The translations under genes were made by a program, and so were the position numbers. Positions 9,634-17,793 of a stretch of DNA of 64,000 bases are shown here, piece by piece. This stretch comes from Glaciimonas sp. (GTDB lineage Bacteria > Pseudomonadota > Gammaproteobacteria > Burkholderiales > Burkholderiaceae_D), in contig JABBOY010000010.1 in NCBI GenBank assembly GCA_012927585.1, positions 33,031 through 97,030 of the forward strand, read 5' to 3'. Positions within the stretch are counted from its first letter, which is position 1. Each line of letters begins with the position of its first letter. The notes under the pieces are model-generated. The model had not been told where the DNA came from, did not search any database, and was given only the letters and a program-made list of their open reading frames with translations.

Positions 9634-10071
9634 TTAATGTACAGGAATTACAAACAGGGTTTGCTGCATGATGGCGCAGAGCTTTTCAACGCCATCTTTC
9701 ACTACAAAAACCTCGGCGCTGGACACCACCAGCGTCTTGCCGGCTTTCAGGACTTTGCCGCGCGCGATCAAGGTATCGCCAATGCCGGGCGCGACGAAAT
9801 TGATTTTGTACTCGGCCGAGAGACATTCATGGCTCGGCATCAACAGCGTGTTGGCCGCATAACCGCCGGCTGCATCGGCCAGTGTGCCGATCACGCCGCC
9901 GTGGAAAAAGCCGTGCTGCTGGCTCACTGCCGCACTCATTGGCAGCACGATTTCGCAGGCGCCGTCAGCAGCCCTGGCCAGGCGCGCCTGCCACGCCATT
10001 AACACGCCTTGCTGCGCAAAACTAGCCGCCACTAGGGTAGCAGCAGATTCGGATGAAATTGGATTTGGCAT
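9634..10071 (-). CDS. PaaI-family hotdog thioesterase
   Basis: A 145-residue single-domain protein starting MPNPISSESAATLVAASF, preceded by GGAG at a good distance; the open frame extends 25 codons further but through the LiuR operator, so 10071 is preferred. The hotdog signature QQHGFFHGGVIGTLADAAGGYAA carries the HGG motif typical of PaaI-type acyl-CoA thioesterases. The C-terminal strands VLKAGKTLVVSSAEVFVV also fit. Such enzymes hydrolyse CoA esters, freeing CoA when intermediates accumulate. Its place between liuR and isovaleryl-CoA dehydrogenase suggests action on branched-chain acyl-CoAs, which is inference. Confidence 0.85.
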   Translation of the reverse strand: MPNPISSESAATLVAASFAQQGVLMAWQARLARAADGACEIVLPMSAAVSQQHGFFHGGVIGTLADAAGGYAANTLLMPSHECLSAEYKINFVAPGIGDTLIARGKVLKAGKTLVVSSAEVFVVKDGVEKLCAIMQQTLFVIPVH

Positions 10072-10120
10072 CGCGTGCTCCGAGGCTATCGGGAAATTGG
10101 AACGCAGATGATACCTGCAA

Positions 10121-10144
10121 TTGACGTTAACGTAAACGTCAACC
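10121..10144. promoter_or_regulatory. LiuR operator upstream of the thioesterase/liuA genes
   Basis: TTGACGTTAACGTAAACGTC at 10121-10140 is a near-palindrome of the LiuR type (ACGT half-sites around TTAA or TTWA). It lies about 50 bp upstream of the thioesterase ATG. A second site with the same core sits on the other side of liuR. Confidence 0.7.
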
Positions 10145-10164
10145 ATGCAGCAGTCATGTTTTGA

Positions 10165-10623
10165 CTATTCAGGCTGGATTGCAGCACCCAGGTCGGCGTC
10201 ATTTGTCGCTGCGGCAGTTTGTGTCGATTGAGCCTTGGCCGGTTTGCCGCCGGCCAGCACGCGCCGACATTCTGCTTCGTGGGCGGTGATTTCCGCCAGC
10301 GAGGCTTCGATGTCTTCGCGCTGCTGTTCCAGCGTCTTGCGGTGTCGGGTCAGCACGTCGAGGAAACTCTGGGACTGGGCGACTGTGTCTTTCTGCGACT
10401 CGTACATGTCCACCAGGCTTCTAATTTCCTGCAGGGTCAGGCCGAGGCGCTTGCCGCGCAGCGTGAGTTTCAAGCGAGTGCGATCGCGTGCGCCATAGAT
10501 TCGGCTGCGCCCGCCGACACCTTCGCGCGCCGGGCTGATCAAACCCTGGTCTTCATAAAAGCGGATCGCGCGCGGCGTAATGTCGAATTCGCGCGCCAGT
10601 TCGGTGATGGTATAGGTCGGCAT
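10165..10623 (-). CDS. liuR: MerR-family regulator of leucine/isovalerate degradation
   Basis: A 152-residue MerR-family protein starting MPTYTITELAREFDITPRA, with a winged helix (PRAIRFYEDQGLISPAR) in the first 70 residues, a long dimerisation helix around residues 80-125, and no cysteine-rich metal-sensing tail. This is the architecture of LiuR, which senses acyl-CoA intermediates of branched-chain amino acid breakdown. An upstream in-frame start at 10677 lies inside its own operator, so 10623 is preferred. Palindromes at 10121 and 10657 flank the gene, indicating autoregulation and control of both the downstream liu genes and the divergent hydrolase. Confidence 0.9.
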   Translation of the reverse strand: MPTYTITELAREFDITPRAIRFYEDQGLISPAREGVGGRSRIYGARDRTRLKLTLRGKRLGLTLQEIRSLVDMYESQKDTVAQSQSFLDVLTRHRKTLEQQREDIEASLAEITAHEAECRRVLAGGKPAKAQSTQTAAATNDADLGAAIQPE

Positions 10624-10656
10624 GGGGCAGCCAGTTGAATTTGATTTAGAATCACA

Positions 10657-10675
10657 GTTTACGTTAACGTCAACC
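10657..10675. promoter_or_regulatory. LiuR operator between liuR and the divergent hydrolase
   Basis: GTTTACGTTAACGTCAACC contains the palindrome ACGTTAACGT. It is 34 bp upstream of the liuR ATG and 65 bp upstream of the divergent metallo-hydrolase, so it could serve both. Confidence 0.7.
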
Positions 10676-10739
10676 ACATTGTATAGGTGCGCTTGCCGTC
10701 AGTGTTAACCCCTGAATTTAAAAATAGGAAAACCTCGCC

Positions 10740-11807
10740 ATGAATGCTCTGGAAGCACAACTCGATTATCCGTTCGGCGACAGCTTGCCGGCCTCCGGCG
10801 CCTTGTTTGAAGTCGCCCCCGGGCTGCACTGGCTGCGCATGGGTTTGCCGTTCGCGCTGAACCACATCAACCTGTGGCTGCTAGAGGATAGTTTGCAGGG
10901 CCAATCCGGCTGGACCATCATCGATTGCGGCATCTCCAACGATGCTACCCGCGCCAACTGGGAAGCGATTTTCGCCACCCAGCTGCGCGGCCTGCCGGTG
11001 CTACGGGTGATTGCTACCCATTGCCATCCAGACCACGTCGGTCTGGCCGACTGGCTGTGCAACCGCTGGGATGCGCCGCTGTGGATGACGGCCGGCGAAT
11101 ACAGCTTTGCATGCATGATGTCAGCGGCGCTGCCGGGCGTGGACGGCACCGCGATGCTGCCGCATTTCCAGCAGCACGGCTTGACCGACCCGGTGATGCT
11201 GGAGACCTTGCGGGGGCGCAAGAGTTATTACCCGACGCTGGTGCCGTCGGTGCCTGCCGCCTATCACCGCCTGCAGGAAGGCCAGACGGTGCGCATCGGC
11301 AGCCGCGACTGGCGCGTGATTACCGGCTTCGGCCATTCGCCCGAGCATGCGGCGTTGACCTGTGTCGAGGATGCGCTGCTGATTGCCGGCGATATGGTGT
11401 TACCGCGCATTTCGACTAATGTCTCGGTGTTTGCGGTCGAGCCGGAATCCAATCCGGTGCAACAGTATCTGGATTCATTGCAGAAATACCTGACACTGCC
11501 AACCGAGACGCTGGTGCTACCCAGCCACGGCAAGCCATTTCGCGGCTTGGCGACCCGCATTGCGCAGTTGAGCGACCATCACCAGGCCCGTTTGGCCGAA
11601 GTGCTGGCAGCCTGCGCCAAGCCGAAATCCGCAACCGATATCGTGCCGATCATGTTCCTGCGCCCGCTCGATTCGCACCAGTTGACTTTCGCGCTGGGCG
11701 AGGCGCTGGCGCATTTGCATTTGTTGTGGTTTGACGGCAGCCTGCAACGCGTTGCCGGCGCAGACGGCATCTTCCGATTCCAGACCGTGGCTGCCAAAAA
11801 ACTTTGA
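10740..11807 (+). CDS. MBL-fold metallo-hydrolase
   Basis: A 355-residue metallo-beta-lactamase-fold enzyme. Metal ligands are visible in VIATHCHPDHVGLADWL (HxHxDH), the downstream histidine in GFGHSPEHAALT, the bridging aspartate in LLIAGDMVLPRIS, and the last histidine in LVLPSHGKPFRGL. Family members hydrolyse thioesters, lactones or other esters. It is the only gene here on the plus strand among the liu genes, divergent from liuR with a LiuR-type site between them, so it probably belongs to the same regulon and may act on an acyl-CoA or related ester. The C-terminal 80 residues beyond the core form a helical extension. Confidence 0.88.
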   Translation: MNALEAQLDYPFGDSLPASGALFEVAPGLHWLRMGLPFALNHINLWLLEDSLQGQSGWTIIDCGISNDATRANWEAIFATQLRGLPVLRVIATHCHPDHVGLADWLCNRWDAPLWMTAGEYSFACMMSAALPGVDGTAMLPHFQQHGLTDPVMLETLRGRKSYYPTLVPSVPAAYHRLQEGQTVRIGSRDWRVITGFGHSPEHAALTCVEDALLIAGDMVLPRISTNVSVFAVEPESNPVQQYLDSLQKYLTLPTETLVLPSHGKPFRGLATRIAQLSDHHQARLAEVLAACAKPKSATDIVPIMFLRPLDSHQLTFALGEALAHLHLLWFDGSLQRVAGADGIFRFQTVAAKKL

Positions 11808-11953
11808 AACTGCACCTATACTAATCCGTGTATAAAATTATTAATCAGCGCTGTAGGGCGGGTGCAACCCGCATTTTGCATGCAATCAAATGGCGCGGGT
11901 TGCACCCGCCCTACGTTACTTTGAAACTGCACTTATACTAATCCGTGTATAAA
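11801..11953. repeat. 36-bp direct repeats flanking a REP palindrome
   Basis: ACTTTGAAACTGCACCTATA and the following 16 bp (11801-11836) recur at 11918-11953 with a single C-to-T change. The first copy contains the hydrolase stop codon. The REP palindrome at 11853-11914 sits between the copies. The arrangement looks like a duplicated target or a tandem duplication made around the REP. Confidence 0.85.
11853..11914. repeat. Palindromic repeat, GTAGGGCGGGTGCAACCC family, copy 4
   Basis: Arms GTAGGGCGGGTGCAACCCGC and GCGGGTTGCACCCGCCCTAC with the loop ATTTTGCATGCAATCAAATG, nearly the same loop as copy 2. It lies between the 36-bp direct repeats. Confidence 0.88.
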
Positions 11954-12008
11954 CTGACAAATCAATAAAAATATGCGGCAATAGCAGTGTTTTTCGGCAT
12001 ACTCCATT
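11945..12008 (+). repeat. Dispersed AT-rich intergenic element, copy c
   Basis: GTGTATAAACTGACAAAT, then CAATAAAAATATGCGGCAAT, then AGCAGTGTTTTTCGGCATACTCC. Its left end overlaps the second 36-bp direct repeat. Located between two convergent genes. Confidence 0.65.
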
Positions 12009-12065
12009 GTATTTTGTCATAGATGGCAGGCGCAATTTTGCGCCTGCGCGGGTATGCTGGCGATC

Positions 12066-12740
12066 TTATGCGGTTTTTTCGTTGAGTAATGGCAAGGATG
12101 CAATCAAATCGGCAAAACGCTGGCCCTGAACTGTGATGTGTTGACGCAACAATTCGACGGTTAAATCGCTGTTGCCGGCAATAATTGCCTGCACGATCTG
12201 TTCGTGTTCGGCATAGGAAACCTTGGTTCGGTCACGCACCCGCAATTGCAGCCGCCGATAAGGCCGCAACCGGCGATGCAACGATCTGGCCTGTTCCGCC
12301 AGAAATATATTGCGGCTGCCGGCGTAGATTTGCTCGTGGAACGTTTCATTCCTGTAGAAATATTCGTCTGGATCGGAGGCGTCGCACGCCTTCTTGCAAG
12401 CTTGGTGCGCAGTCAATAGCGCGCTGTGTTCGACCGGCGACATGCGCCGCGCTGCCAGCCGTCCGCACATTGCCTCAAACTCTGCCATCACTTCAAACAT
12501 TTCAATCAACTGCTGCGGCCCGATGTCGGCCACCACCGCACCGCGACGCGGGCGCATAACGATGATACCCATCGACGCCAACTGGATCAGAGCCTCCCGG
12601 ATCGGCGTGCGCGAAACGCCGAATTGCGCAGCCAGCGTAGTCTCGTCCAGATGTTGACCCGGCTTTAATTTACCCACCGCAATCATCTCTTCAATGGATT
12701 CACGGAGCGTCTCCGGTATATTTTTTGAAATTTTCATCAT
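12066..12740 (-). CDS. GntR-family transcriptional regulator (FCD/FadR type), probable malonate regulator
   Basis: A 224-residue regulator with an N-terminal winged helix (GQHLDETTLAAQFGVSRTPIREALIQL is represented by residues 28-54, key motif SRTPIREAL) and a C-terminal all-helical FCD ligand domain carrying the metal-binding histidine region NETFHEQIYAGS and the histidine in LLRQHITVQGQ. It is divergent from the TRAP transporter and mdc operon with a 136-bp AT-rich gap holding GTATAC-type symmetry. By analogy with MdcY and MatR, GntR repressors of malonate genes, it probably represses the operon in the absence of malonate or malonyl-CoA. Ligand is inferred from context only. Confidence 0.85.
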   Translation of the reverse strand: MMKISKNIPETLRESIEEMIAVGKLKPGQHLDETTLAAQFGVSRTPIREALIQLASMGIIVMRPRRGAVVADIGPQQLIEMFEVMAEFEAMCGRLAARRMSPVEHSALLTAHQACKKACDASDPDEYFYRNETFHEQIYAGSRNIFLAEQARSLHRRLRPYRRLQLRVRDRTKVSYAEHEQIVQAIIAGNSDLTVELLRQHITVQGQRFADLIASLPLLNEKTA

Positions 12741-12779
12741 GGCGATATTGTATTTGATAAGTCGTTATAAAGTGTGATT

Positions 12780-12830
12780 TTGAACTTGACATTGCATTCA
12801 GTTTATATAATCTTGTATACATAAGTTTAA
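12780..12830 (+). promoter_or_regulatory. Probable promoter/operator of the malonate operon
   Basis: The divergent gap contains TTGACA at 12786, TTGCAT at 12792, TATAAT at 12806 and the symmetric TTGTATACATAA at 12813-12824. TTGCAT and TATACA are 18 bp apart; the exact promoter pairing is uncertain. TGTATACA is a plausible GntR-family operator core. Confidence 0.45.
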
Positions 12831-12876
12831 ATAAAAAACAAATTTACGCTAATCCATCCATTAGGAGGAAGACAAA

Positions 12877-13899
12877 ATGACTTCATCGAAACGCAGAACC
12901 ATTCTTGGTGCGCTTGCTGTTGCCCCTTTTTTATCCACGCTGCCGGCTTGGGCGCAAACAGTCACTACCCTAAAAATATCCCATCAATTTCCCGGTGGCA
13001 CGATCAATGAGGGGGATTTCCGCGACCGTCTGACACGGATGTTTGCCGCCGAGGTAGAGAAGCGCACCAAGGGCGGTTTGAAGTTTGATATTTATCCCGG
13101 CTCGTCGCTGATGAAGACCAATGCGCAATTTTCCGCATTGCGTAAGAGCGCACTGGATTTTTCACTGGTGCCGCTGAATTACGCCGGCGGTGAAGTGCCG
13201 GAAGTCAATATCGGCCTGATGCCTGGCCTGGTAACTTCATACGAACAAGGTGCTGCATGGAAAAACGCCGAAGTGGGCAAAGAGCTGTCCAGAATCCTGA
13301 TGGAAAAAGGTGTCGTCATCGTCAGCTGGATTTGGCAGGCCGGCGGTGTAGCCTCCCGAAGTAAACCGATTATCGAACCAGCAGACGCCAAGGGTTTAAA
13401 AATTCGCGGCGGCTCGCGCGAGATGGATCTGATTCTGAAAGAAGCCGGCGCAGCCGTTGTGACCTTGCCCTCGAATGAAATCTACGCGGCGATGCAGACG
13501 GGCGCGATGGATGCGGCAATGACGTCCTCGACTTCGCTGATTTCCTTCCGTTTGGAGGAAGTGTCGAAGAACCTGACCAGCGGCCGCGACAAGGCTTACT
13601 GGTATATGTTTGAACCGCTGCTGATGTCGAAAACGGTCTACGAACGCTTGAGCAAGGAGCAGCAGGCGGCGATCATGGCAGTCGGGGCGGATATGGAACA
13701 GTTCGCATTGAAAGCGGCAAAAGCCGATGACATTGCAGTCGCAGCCGTGTATCAAAAAGCCGGTGCCAAGGTAAGCGACCTGAATGCCGCCGTGGTCAAA
13801 AAATGGCAAGACATCGCCCGAACTACCGCATGGAAAGATTACGCGGCCAGAAATGCCAATTGCGCCAATCTGCTGAAACTGGCGGAGAAACTGCTATGA
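12877..13899 (+). CDS. dctP: TRAP transporter substrate-binding protein (DctP family)
   Basis: A 340-residue periplasmic protein with a signal peptide (MTSSKRRTILGALAVAPFL, cleavage near PAWAQ). The DctP fold is supported by the conserved arginine stretch GLKIRGGSREMD, where the arginine normally salt-bridges a substrate carboxylate, followed by TLPSNEIYAAMQTGAMDAA. The ribosome site AGGAGG is excellent. It binds an organic acid and delivers it to the DctQM membrane pair encoded next. The ATGA overlap with dctQ and the mdc genes downstream make malonate the likely ligand, as for the rhizobial MatPQM system, although binding cannot be proved from sequence. Confidence 0.92.
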   Translation: MTSSKRRTILGALAVAPFLSTLPAWAQTVTTLKISHQFPGGTINEGDFRDRLTRMFAAEVEKRTKGGLKFDIYPGSSLMKTNAQFSALRKSALDFSLVPLNYAGGEVPEVNIGLMPGLVTSYEQGAAWKNAEVGKELSRILMEKGVVIVSWIWQAGGVASRSKPIIEPADAKGLKIRGGSREMDLILKEAGAAVVTLPSNEIYAAMQTGAMDAAMTSSTSLISFRLEEVSKNLTSGRDKAYWYMFEPLLMSKTVYERLSKEQQAAIMAVGADMEQFALKAAKADDIAVAAVYQKAGAKVSDLNAAVVKKWQDIARTTAWKDYAARNANCANLLKLAEKLL

Positions 13900-14450
13900 G
13901 CCATGGCTTTGCAACAGAGCCACAGGCCAAAATTGCAGCCCTCAACAATCCAGCATTAGCAGTCTTCATCGGCCTGCTTGAACGGTTTAATAAAGTGGCG
14001 TTGTTTTTTTCGATGGCAGCGCTGATTGTCACTTCTGTAATTTTGACCTATTCGGTGGTGGCGCGTTATTTCTTTCGCATCCCGACCGATTGGCAGGATG
14101 AAGCTTCGGTTTTTATGCTGGTCGGCGTGATCTTCTTGTGCGCGGCCTATGTGCAATCGCACCGGGGTCATATCGGGATTGAAGCCCTGGCTTCGATTTT
14201 GCCAGCTGGGATCAACAAAATCCGTCTGTTTCTTGTGGATCTCTTGTCGCTGCTGTTCTGCGCTTTTTTTTCATGGAAATCCTGGGCCTTGTTTCATGAA
14301 GCATGGTCAGAAGGGCAGACCACCTCATCGACGTTTGCACCGCCGCTGTGGATTCCCTATTCGATAATGGCACTGGGCATGACCATGCTGTCGCTGCAAT
14401 TGCTGGCACAGGTACTGACCCACATCAATGGCGCCAGGCAAGCAGCATGA
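13896..14450 (+). CDS. dctQ: TRAP transporter small permease (DctQ family)
   Basis: A 184-residue inner-membrane protein with four predicted transmembrane helices, about residues 35-58, 65-90, 102-122 and 145-170. The DctQ-type stretch PTDWQDEASVFMLVGVIFL is clear. It supports the large permease DctM in sodium-driven uptake. Its start overlaps the dctP stop (ATGA at 13896) and its stop overlaps the dctM start, indicating translational coupling across all three genes. A longer upstream reading from 13803 runs inside dctP and is not credible. Confidence 0.88.
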   Translation: MSHGFATEPQAKIAALNNPALAVFIGLLERFNKVALFFSMAALIVTSVILTYSVVARYFFRIPTDWQDEASVFMLVGVIFLCAAYVQSHRGHIGIEALASILPAGINKIRLFLVDLLSLLFCAFFSWKSWALFHEAWSEGQTTSSTFAPPLWIPYSIMALGMTMLSLQLLAQVLTHINGARQAA

Positions 14451-15796
14451 CGCCACTTGTATTGGGTACCCTGTATGGGACTGCGACGTTAGTCGTGATG
14501 TTTTCCGGTATGCCGATTGCGTTTGCACTGGGCGTAGTGGCGACCAGCTTCATGTACTTCTTCATGCCGGCGTCATCGCTCGATACCGTGACGCAAAACG
14601 TGTACGAGGAAATCGCGTCGATCACGCTACTATCGATTCCGCTTTTTATTCTGAAGGGTGCGGCGATTGGCAAGTCGCCGGCAGGCCGGGATTTGTATTC
14701 GGCAATTCATGCCTGGCTCAATCGCGTCCCTGGCGGTCTCGGGATTGCCAATGTATTCGCCTGTGCGCTGTTTGCAGCAATGGCCGGCTCGTCGCCTGCC
14801 ACCTGTTCGGCGATCGGTTCGGCCGGCATCCCGGAAATGCGCCGGCGCGGATATTCGCCCGGGTTTGCCGCCGGCATTATTGCCGCCGGCGGCACGCTGG
14901 GCATTTTGCTGCCGCCGTCTATCACGATGATCCTGTATGCAGTCGCCGCCGAGCAATCGCTGGGCCGGTTGTTTCTGGCGGGCATCGGGCCGGGCGTGCT
15001 GTTGGTAGCGCTGTTCGCAGGCTATGCGGTGTACCGCGCCCGCAAGGAATATCAAATTGCCTACGAAATCTATAAGAACGGCGGCACCAAATCACCCTAT
15101 CTGGACGATGAGCATTTCACATTCGCGCAAAAAATCGAGATGCTGCCGCGCGTGCTGCCGTTCCTGATTTTACTGATTGGCGTGATGGTGGCTTTGTATG
15201 GGGGCTTGGCAACACCGTCTGAAACGGCTGGTCTGGGCGCGTTGTTGGCGATTGTGCTGATCGCCAGCGTATATGGGCTCTGGAGGCCGAAAGACTTGGT
15301 GCCATTCCTTAGTTCGGCCGTTAAAGAGTCGGGAATGCTATTGATGATCATCGGCATGTCATTACTGTATTCGTATGTCATGAGCTATCTGCACATCAGC
15401 CAGTCTGCCGCGCAATGGGTGGTCGACTTGCATCTGTCGAAATGGCTGTTGCTGGGAGTGATTCTCTTGATGGTGCTGGTGCTGGGCTTTTTCCTGCCAC
15501 CGGTGTCGATCATCCTGATGACCGCACCGATCATTTTGCCGCCATTGCGCGAAGCCGGCTTTGACCTGATCTGGTTCGGCGTGGTGATGACAGTGGTGAT
15601 GGAAATGGGCCTGATTCACCCGCCGGTTGGCCTGAACATCTTCATCATTAAGAATATTGCTCCTGATATTCCGCTGGGGGATGTCATCAAGGGCACCATG
15701 CCATTCCTGGCGTTGATGTTTTTAGCGATTTTGCTATTGTGCCTATTCCCCGGAATTGCAACTGGCTTGCCTGACGTGTTAATGGGAGGAAAGTAA
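14447..15796 (+). CDS. dctM: TRAP transporter large permease (DctM family)
   Basis: A 449-residue polytopic protein, of normal length for DctM, with about a dozen hydrophobic helices. Diagnostic stretches are SIPLFILKGAAIGKS, MAGSSPATCSAIGSAGIPEM, AAGGTLGILLPPSITMILY, and near the end IHPPVGLNIFIIKNIA. It carries out sodium-coupled substrate translocation together with DctQ. The start is the ATG at 14447 within the dctQ stop; a longer reading from 14303 is the other frame of dctQ. The stop is directly followed by the mdcA start, so uptake and decarboxylation are encoded as one unit. Confidence 0.92.
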   Translation: MTPLVLGTLYGTATLVVMFSGMPIAFALGVVATSFMYFFMPASSLDTVTQNVYEEIASITLLSIPLFILKGAAIGKSPAGRDLYSAIHAWLNRVPGGLGIANVFACALFAAMAGSSPATCSAIGSAGIPEMRRRGYSPGFAAGIIAAGGTLGILLPPSITMILYAVAAEQSLGRLFLAGIGPGVLLVALFAGYAVYRARKEYQIAYEIYKNGGTKSPYLDDEHFTFAQKIEMLPRVLPFLILLIGVMVALYGGLATPSETAGLGALLAIVLIASVYGLWRPKDLVPFLSSAVKESGMLLMIIGMSLLYSYVMSYLHISQSAAQWVVDLHLSKWLLLGVILLMVLVLGFFLPPVSIILMTAPIILPPLREAGFDLIWFGVVMTVVMEMGLIHPPVGLNIFIIKNIAPDIPLGDVIKGTMPFLALMFLAILLLCLFPGIATGLPDVLMGGK

Positions 15797-17464
15797 ATGG
15801 GTCAGCCTAAACGCGTCTGGAATCAGCAACAGAGTAACCGCGCGGCGCGGCTGCTGCGCGCGCACACGGCGCTAGGCAACGCGTTGAGCGGCAAGCTGCT
15901 GCCTGCTGCGCGGATTGACGACTTGCTCTACAGCGTGCTGGAGTCCGGCGACAGGGTCTGCCTGGAAGGTAATAACCAGAAGCAGGCCGACTTTCTGGCC
16001 AAGGCGTTGGCCGGTCTGGACGCTAGCCGCATCCATAGTCTGCACCTGCTGCTATCGGTGCTGGCGCTGCCGGAGCATCTGGATGTATTCCAACGCGGGA
16101 TTGCGCGCAAACTCGATTTCTCATTTTCCGGTCCGCAGGCGGTGCGCCTGGCCAGGATGATGCAGTCGGGCCAAATCGAGGTCGGCGCGATTCATACCTA
16201 CCTGGAACTGTTCGGCCGCTACTTCGTCGATCTGACGCCGCGGGTATCGCTGATTGCGGCGGAGGCGGCCGATCGGCACGGCAATTTATACACTGGCCCG
16301 AATACCGAAGACACACCGGCAATCGTCGAAGCCACCGCGTTCAAGAGCGGCATCGTGATTGCGCAAGTCAACCAGATTGTCGATGTACTGCCGCGCGTCG
16401 ACATTCCGGCGGACTGGGTTGATTTTGTGGTGCAAGCGCCGACGCCGTATTACATCGAGCCGCTGTTCACGCGGGATCCGGCGCAAATTTCGGAAATCCA
16501 GGTCTTGATGGCGATGATGGCGATCAAGGGAATTTACGCCGAATATGGGGTGCAACGCTTGAATCACGGCATCGGCTTCGATACTGCGGCAATCGAATTG
16601 CTGTTGCCGACCTACGCCGAATCGCTCGGGCTGAAAGGAAAAATCTGCCAGCACTGGGCGCTCAATCCGCATCCGGCACTGATCCCGGCGATTGAAGCCG
16701 GCTTTGTTGAATCGGTGTATTCGTTCGGTTCCGAACTCGGCATGGAAGACTATATCCGGGCGCGGTCGGACGTATTCTTTACCGGGCCGGACGGGTCGAT
16801 GCGCAGCAACCGCGCACTGTGTCAGGCCGCCGGCCATTACGCTTGCGACATGTTCATCGGCTCCACGCTGCAAATCGATCTGCAGGGCAATTCATCGACC
16901 GCAACCCTGGGCCGCATCTCCGGCTTCGGCGGCGCGCCGAACATGGGCGCCGATGCCCGCGGCCGGCGCCATGCCAGCCCGGCTTGGCTGAAAGCCGGGC
17001 AACAGGCCCGCGCCGGCAAGAACACCATTCCGCGTGGCCAGAAGCTAGTGGTGCAAATCGTCGAAACCTTTCGCGAGCACATGCAGCCGGCTTTCGTCGA
17101 CAAGCTCGATGCCTGGCAACTGGGCCAGCAAGCCGGCATGGACATCCCGCCGGTGATGATTTACGGCGACGACGTGACCCACATCCTGACCGAAGAAGGG
17201 ATCGCCAACCTGCTGTTGTGCCGTAGCGACGAAGAACGCGAGCAGGCGATTCGCGGCGTCGCCGGCTACACCCCGGTCGGCATGGCGCGCGACCGGCGCA
17301 TGGTCGAAAACCTGCGCGACCGCGGCATCATTCAACGCCCGGAAGACCTCGGTATCGACAAGCGGCTGGCGACCAGGGATTTGCTGGCGGCCAAGACAAT
17401 GAAAGATCTGGTGCGCGCATCCGGCGGGTTGTACAACCCGCCCAAGCGTTTCAGAAACTGGTGA
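15797..17464 (+). CDS. mdcA: Malonate decarboxylase alpha subunit (acetyl-S-ACP:malonate ACP transferase)
   Basis: A 555-residue protein, the normal MdcA length. It exchanges acetyl for malonyl on the acyl carrier subunit MdcC, starting the decarboxylation cycle. Recognisable stretches include GNLYTGPNTEDTPAIVEATA, FKSGIVIAQVNQIVDVLPRV, SVYSFGSELGMEDYI, FTGPDGSMRSNRALCQAAGH and GRISGFGGAPNMGADARGRR. Its ATG follows the dctM stop without a gap, with GGAGG just upstream inside dctM. It heads a gene order mdcA-C-D-E-G-B-H that contains every component of the biotin-independent soluble malonate decarboxylase. Confidence 0.97.
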   Translation: MGQPKRVWNQQQSNRAARLLRAHTALGNALSGKLLPAARIDDLLYSVLESGDRVCLEGNNQKQADFLAKALAGLDASRIHSLHLLLSVLALPEHLDVFQRGIARKLDFSFSGPQAVRLARMMQSGQIEVGAIHTYLELFGRYFVDLTPRVSLIAAEAADRHGNLYTGPNTEDTPAIVEATAFKSGIVIAQVNQIVDVLPRVDIPADWVDFVVQAPTPYYIEPLFTRDPAQISEIQVLMAMMAIKGIYAEYGVQRLNHGIGFDTAAIELLLPTYAESLGLKGKICQHWALNPHPALIPAIEAGFVESVYSFGSELGMEDYIRARSDVFFTGPDGSMRSNRALCQAAGHYACDMFIGSTLQIDLQGNSSTATLGRISGFGGAPNMGADARGRRHASPAWLKAGQQARAGKNTIPRGQKLVVQIVETFREHMQPAFVDKLDAWQLGQQAGMDIPPVMIYGDDVTHILTEEGIANLLLCRSDEEREQAIRGVAGYTPVGMARDRRMVENLRDRGIIQRPEDLGIDKRLATRDLLAAKTMKDLVRASGGLYNPPKRFRNW

Positions 17465-17478
17465 ATGGTGAGGTATAC

Positions 17479-17793
17479 ATGGAAACCTTGAATTATCGTT
17501 TTGAAAACGGCCAGCGCCGGATTCCGGCTAGCCCGGAACTGGTCGGCGTGGTCGGCTCCGGCAACCTGGAAGTGCTGATTGAGGCCGCCGACCAAGATGG
17601 CGCCTGCACGGTTGATATCAGCACTGCAGCACGCGGCTTCGACGCCATTTGGGCCGCCGTCATAACGGACTTCCAACAGCGCTGGCAACTGGCCGATATT
17701 CGCATTTCGATTAACGACATGGGCGCAACCCCTGCGGTGGTCAGCCTGCGCCTGGATCAGGCGGTGCAAGCCTTACTGGAGCACAGTGCATGA
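17479..17793 (+). CDS. mdcC: Malonate decarboxylase acyl carrier protein (delta subunit)
   Basis: A 104-residue carrier protein starting METLNYRFENGQRRI. The serine in VGVVGSGNLEVLIEA is the expected attachment site for the 2'-(5''-triphosphoribosyl)-3'-dephospho-CoA prosthetic group made by MdcB and attached by MdcG. A GTG six codons upstream is also in frame, but GAGG at 17470 suits the ATG at 17479. The stop overlaps the mdcD start by 4 bp. Acetyl and malonyl groups ride on this protein as thioesters. Confidence 0.93.
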   Translation: METLNYRFENGQRRIPASPELVGVVGSGNLEVLIEAADQDGACTVDISTAARGFDAIWAAVITDFQQRWQLADIRISINDMGATPAVVSLRLDQAVQALLEHSA

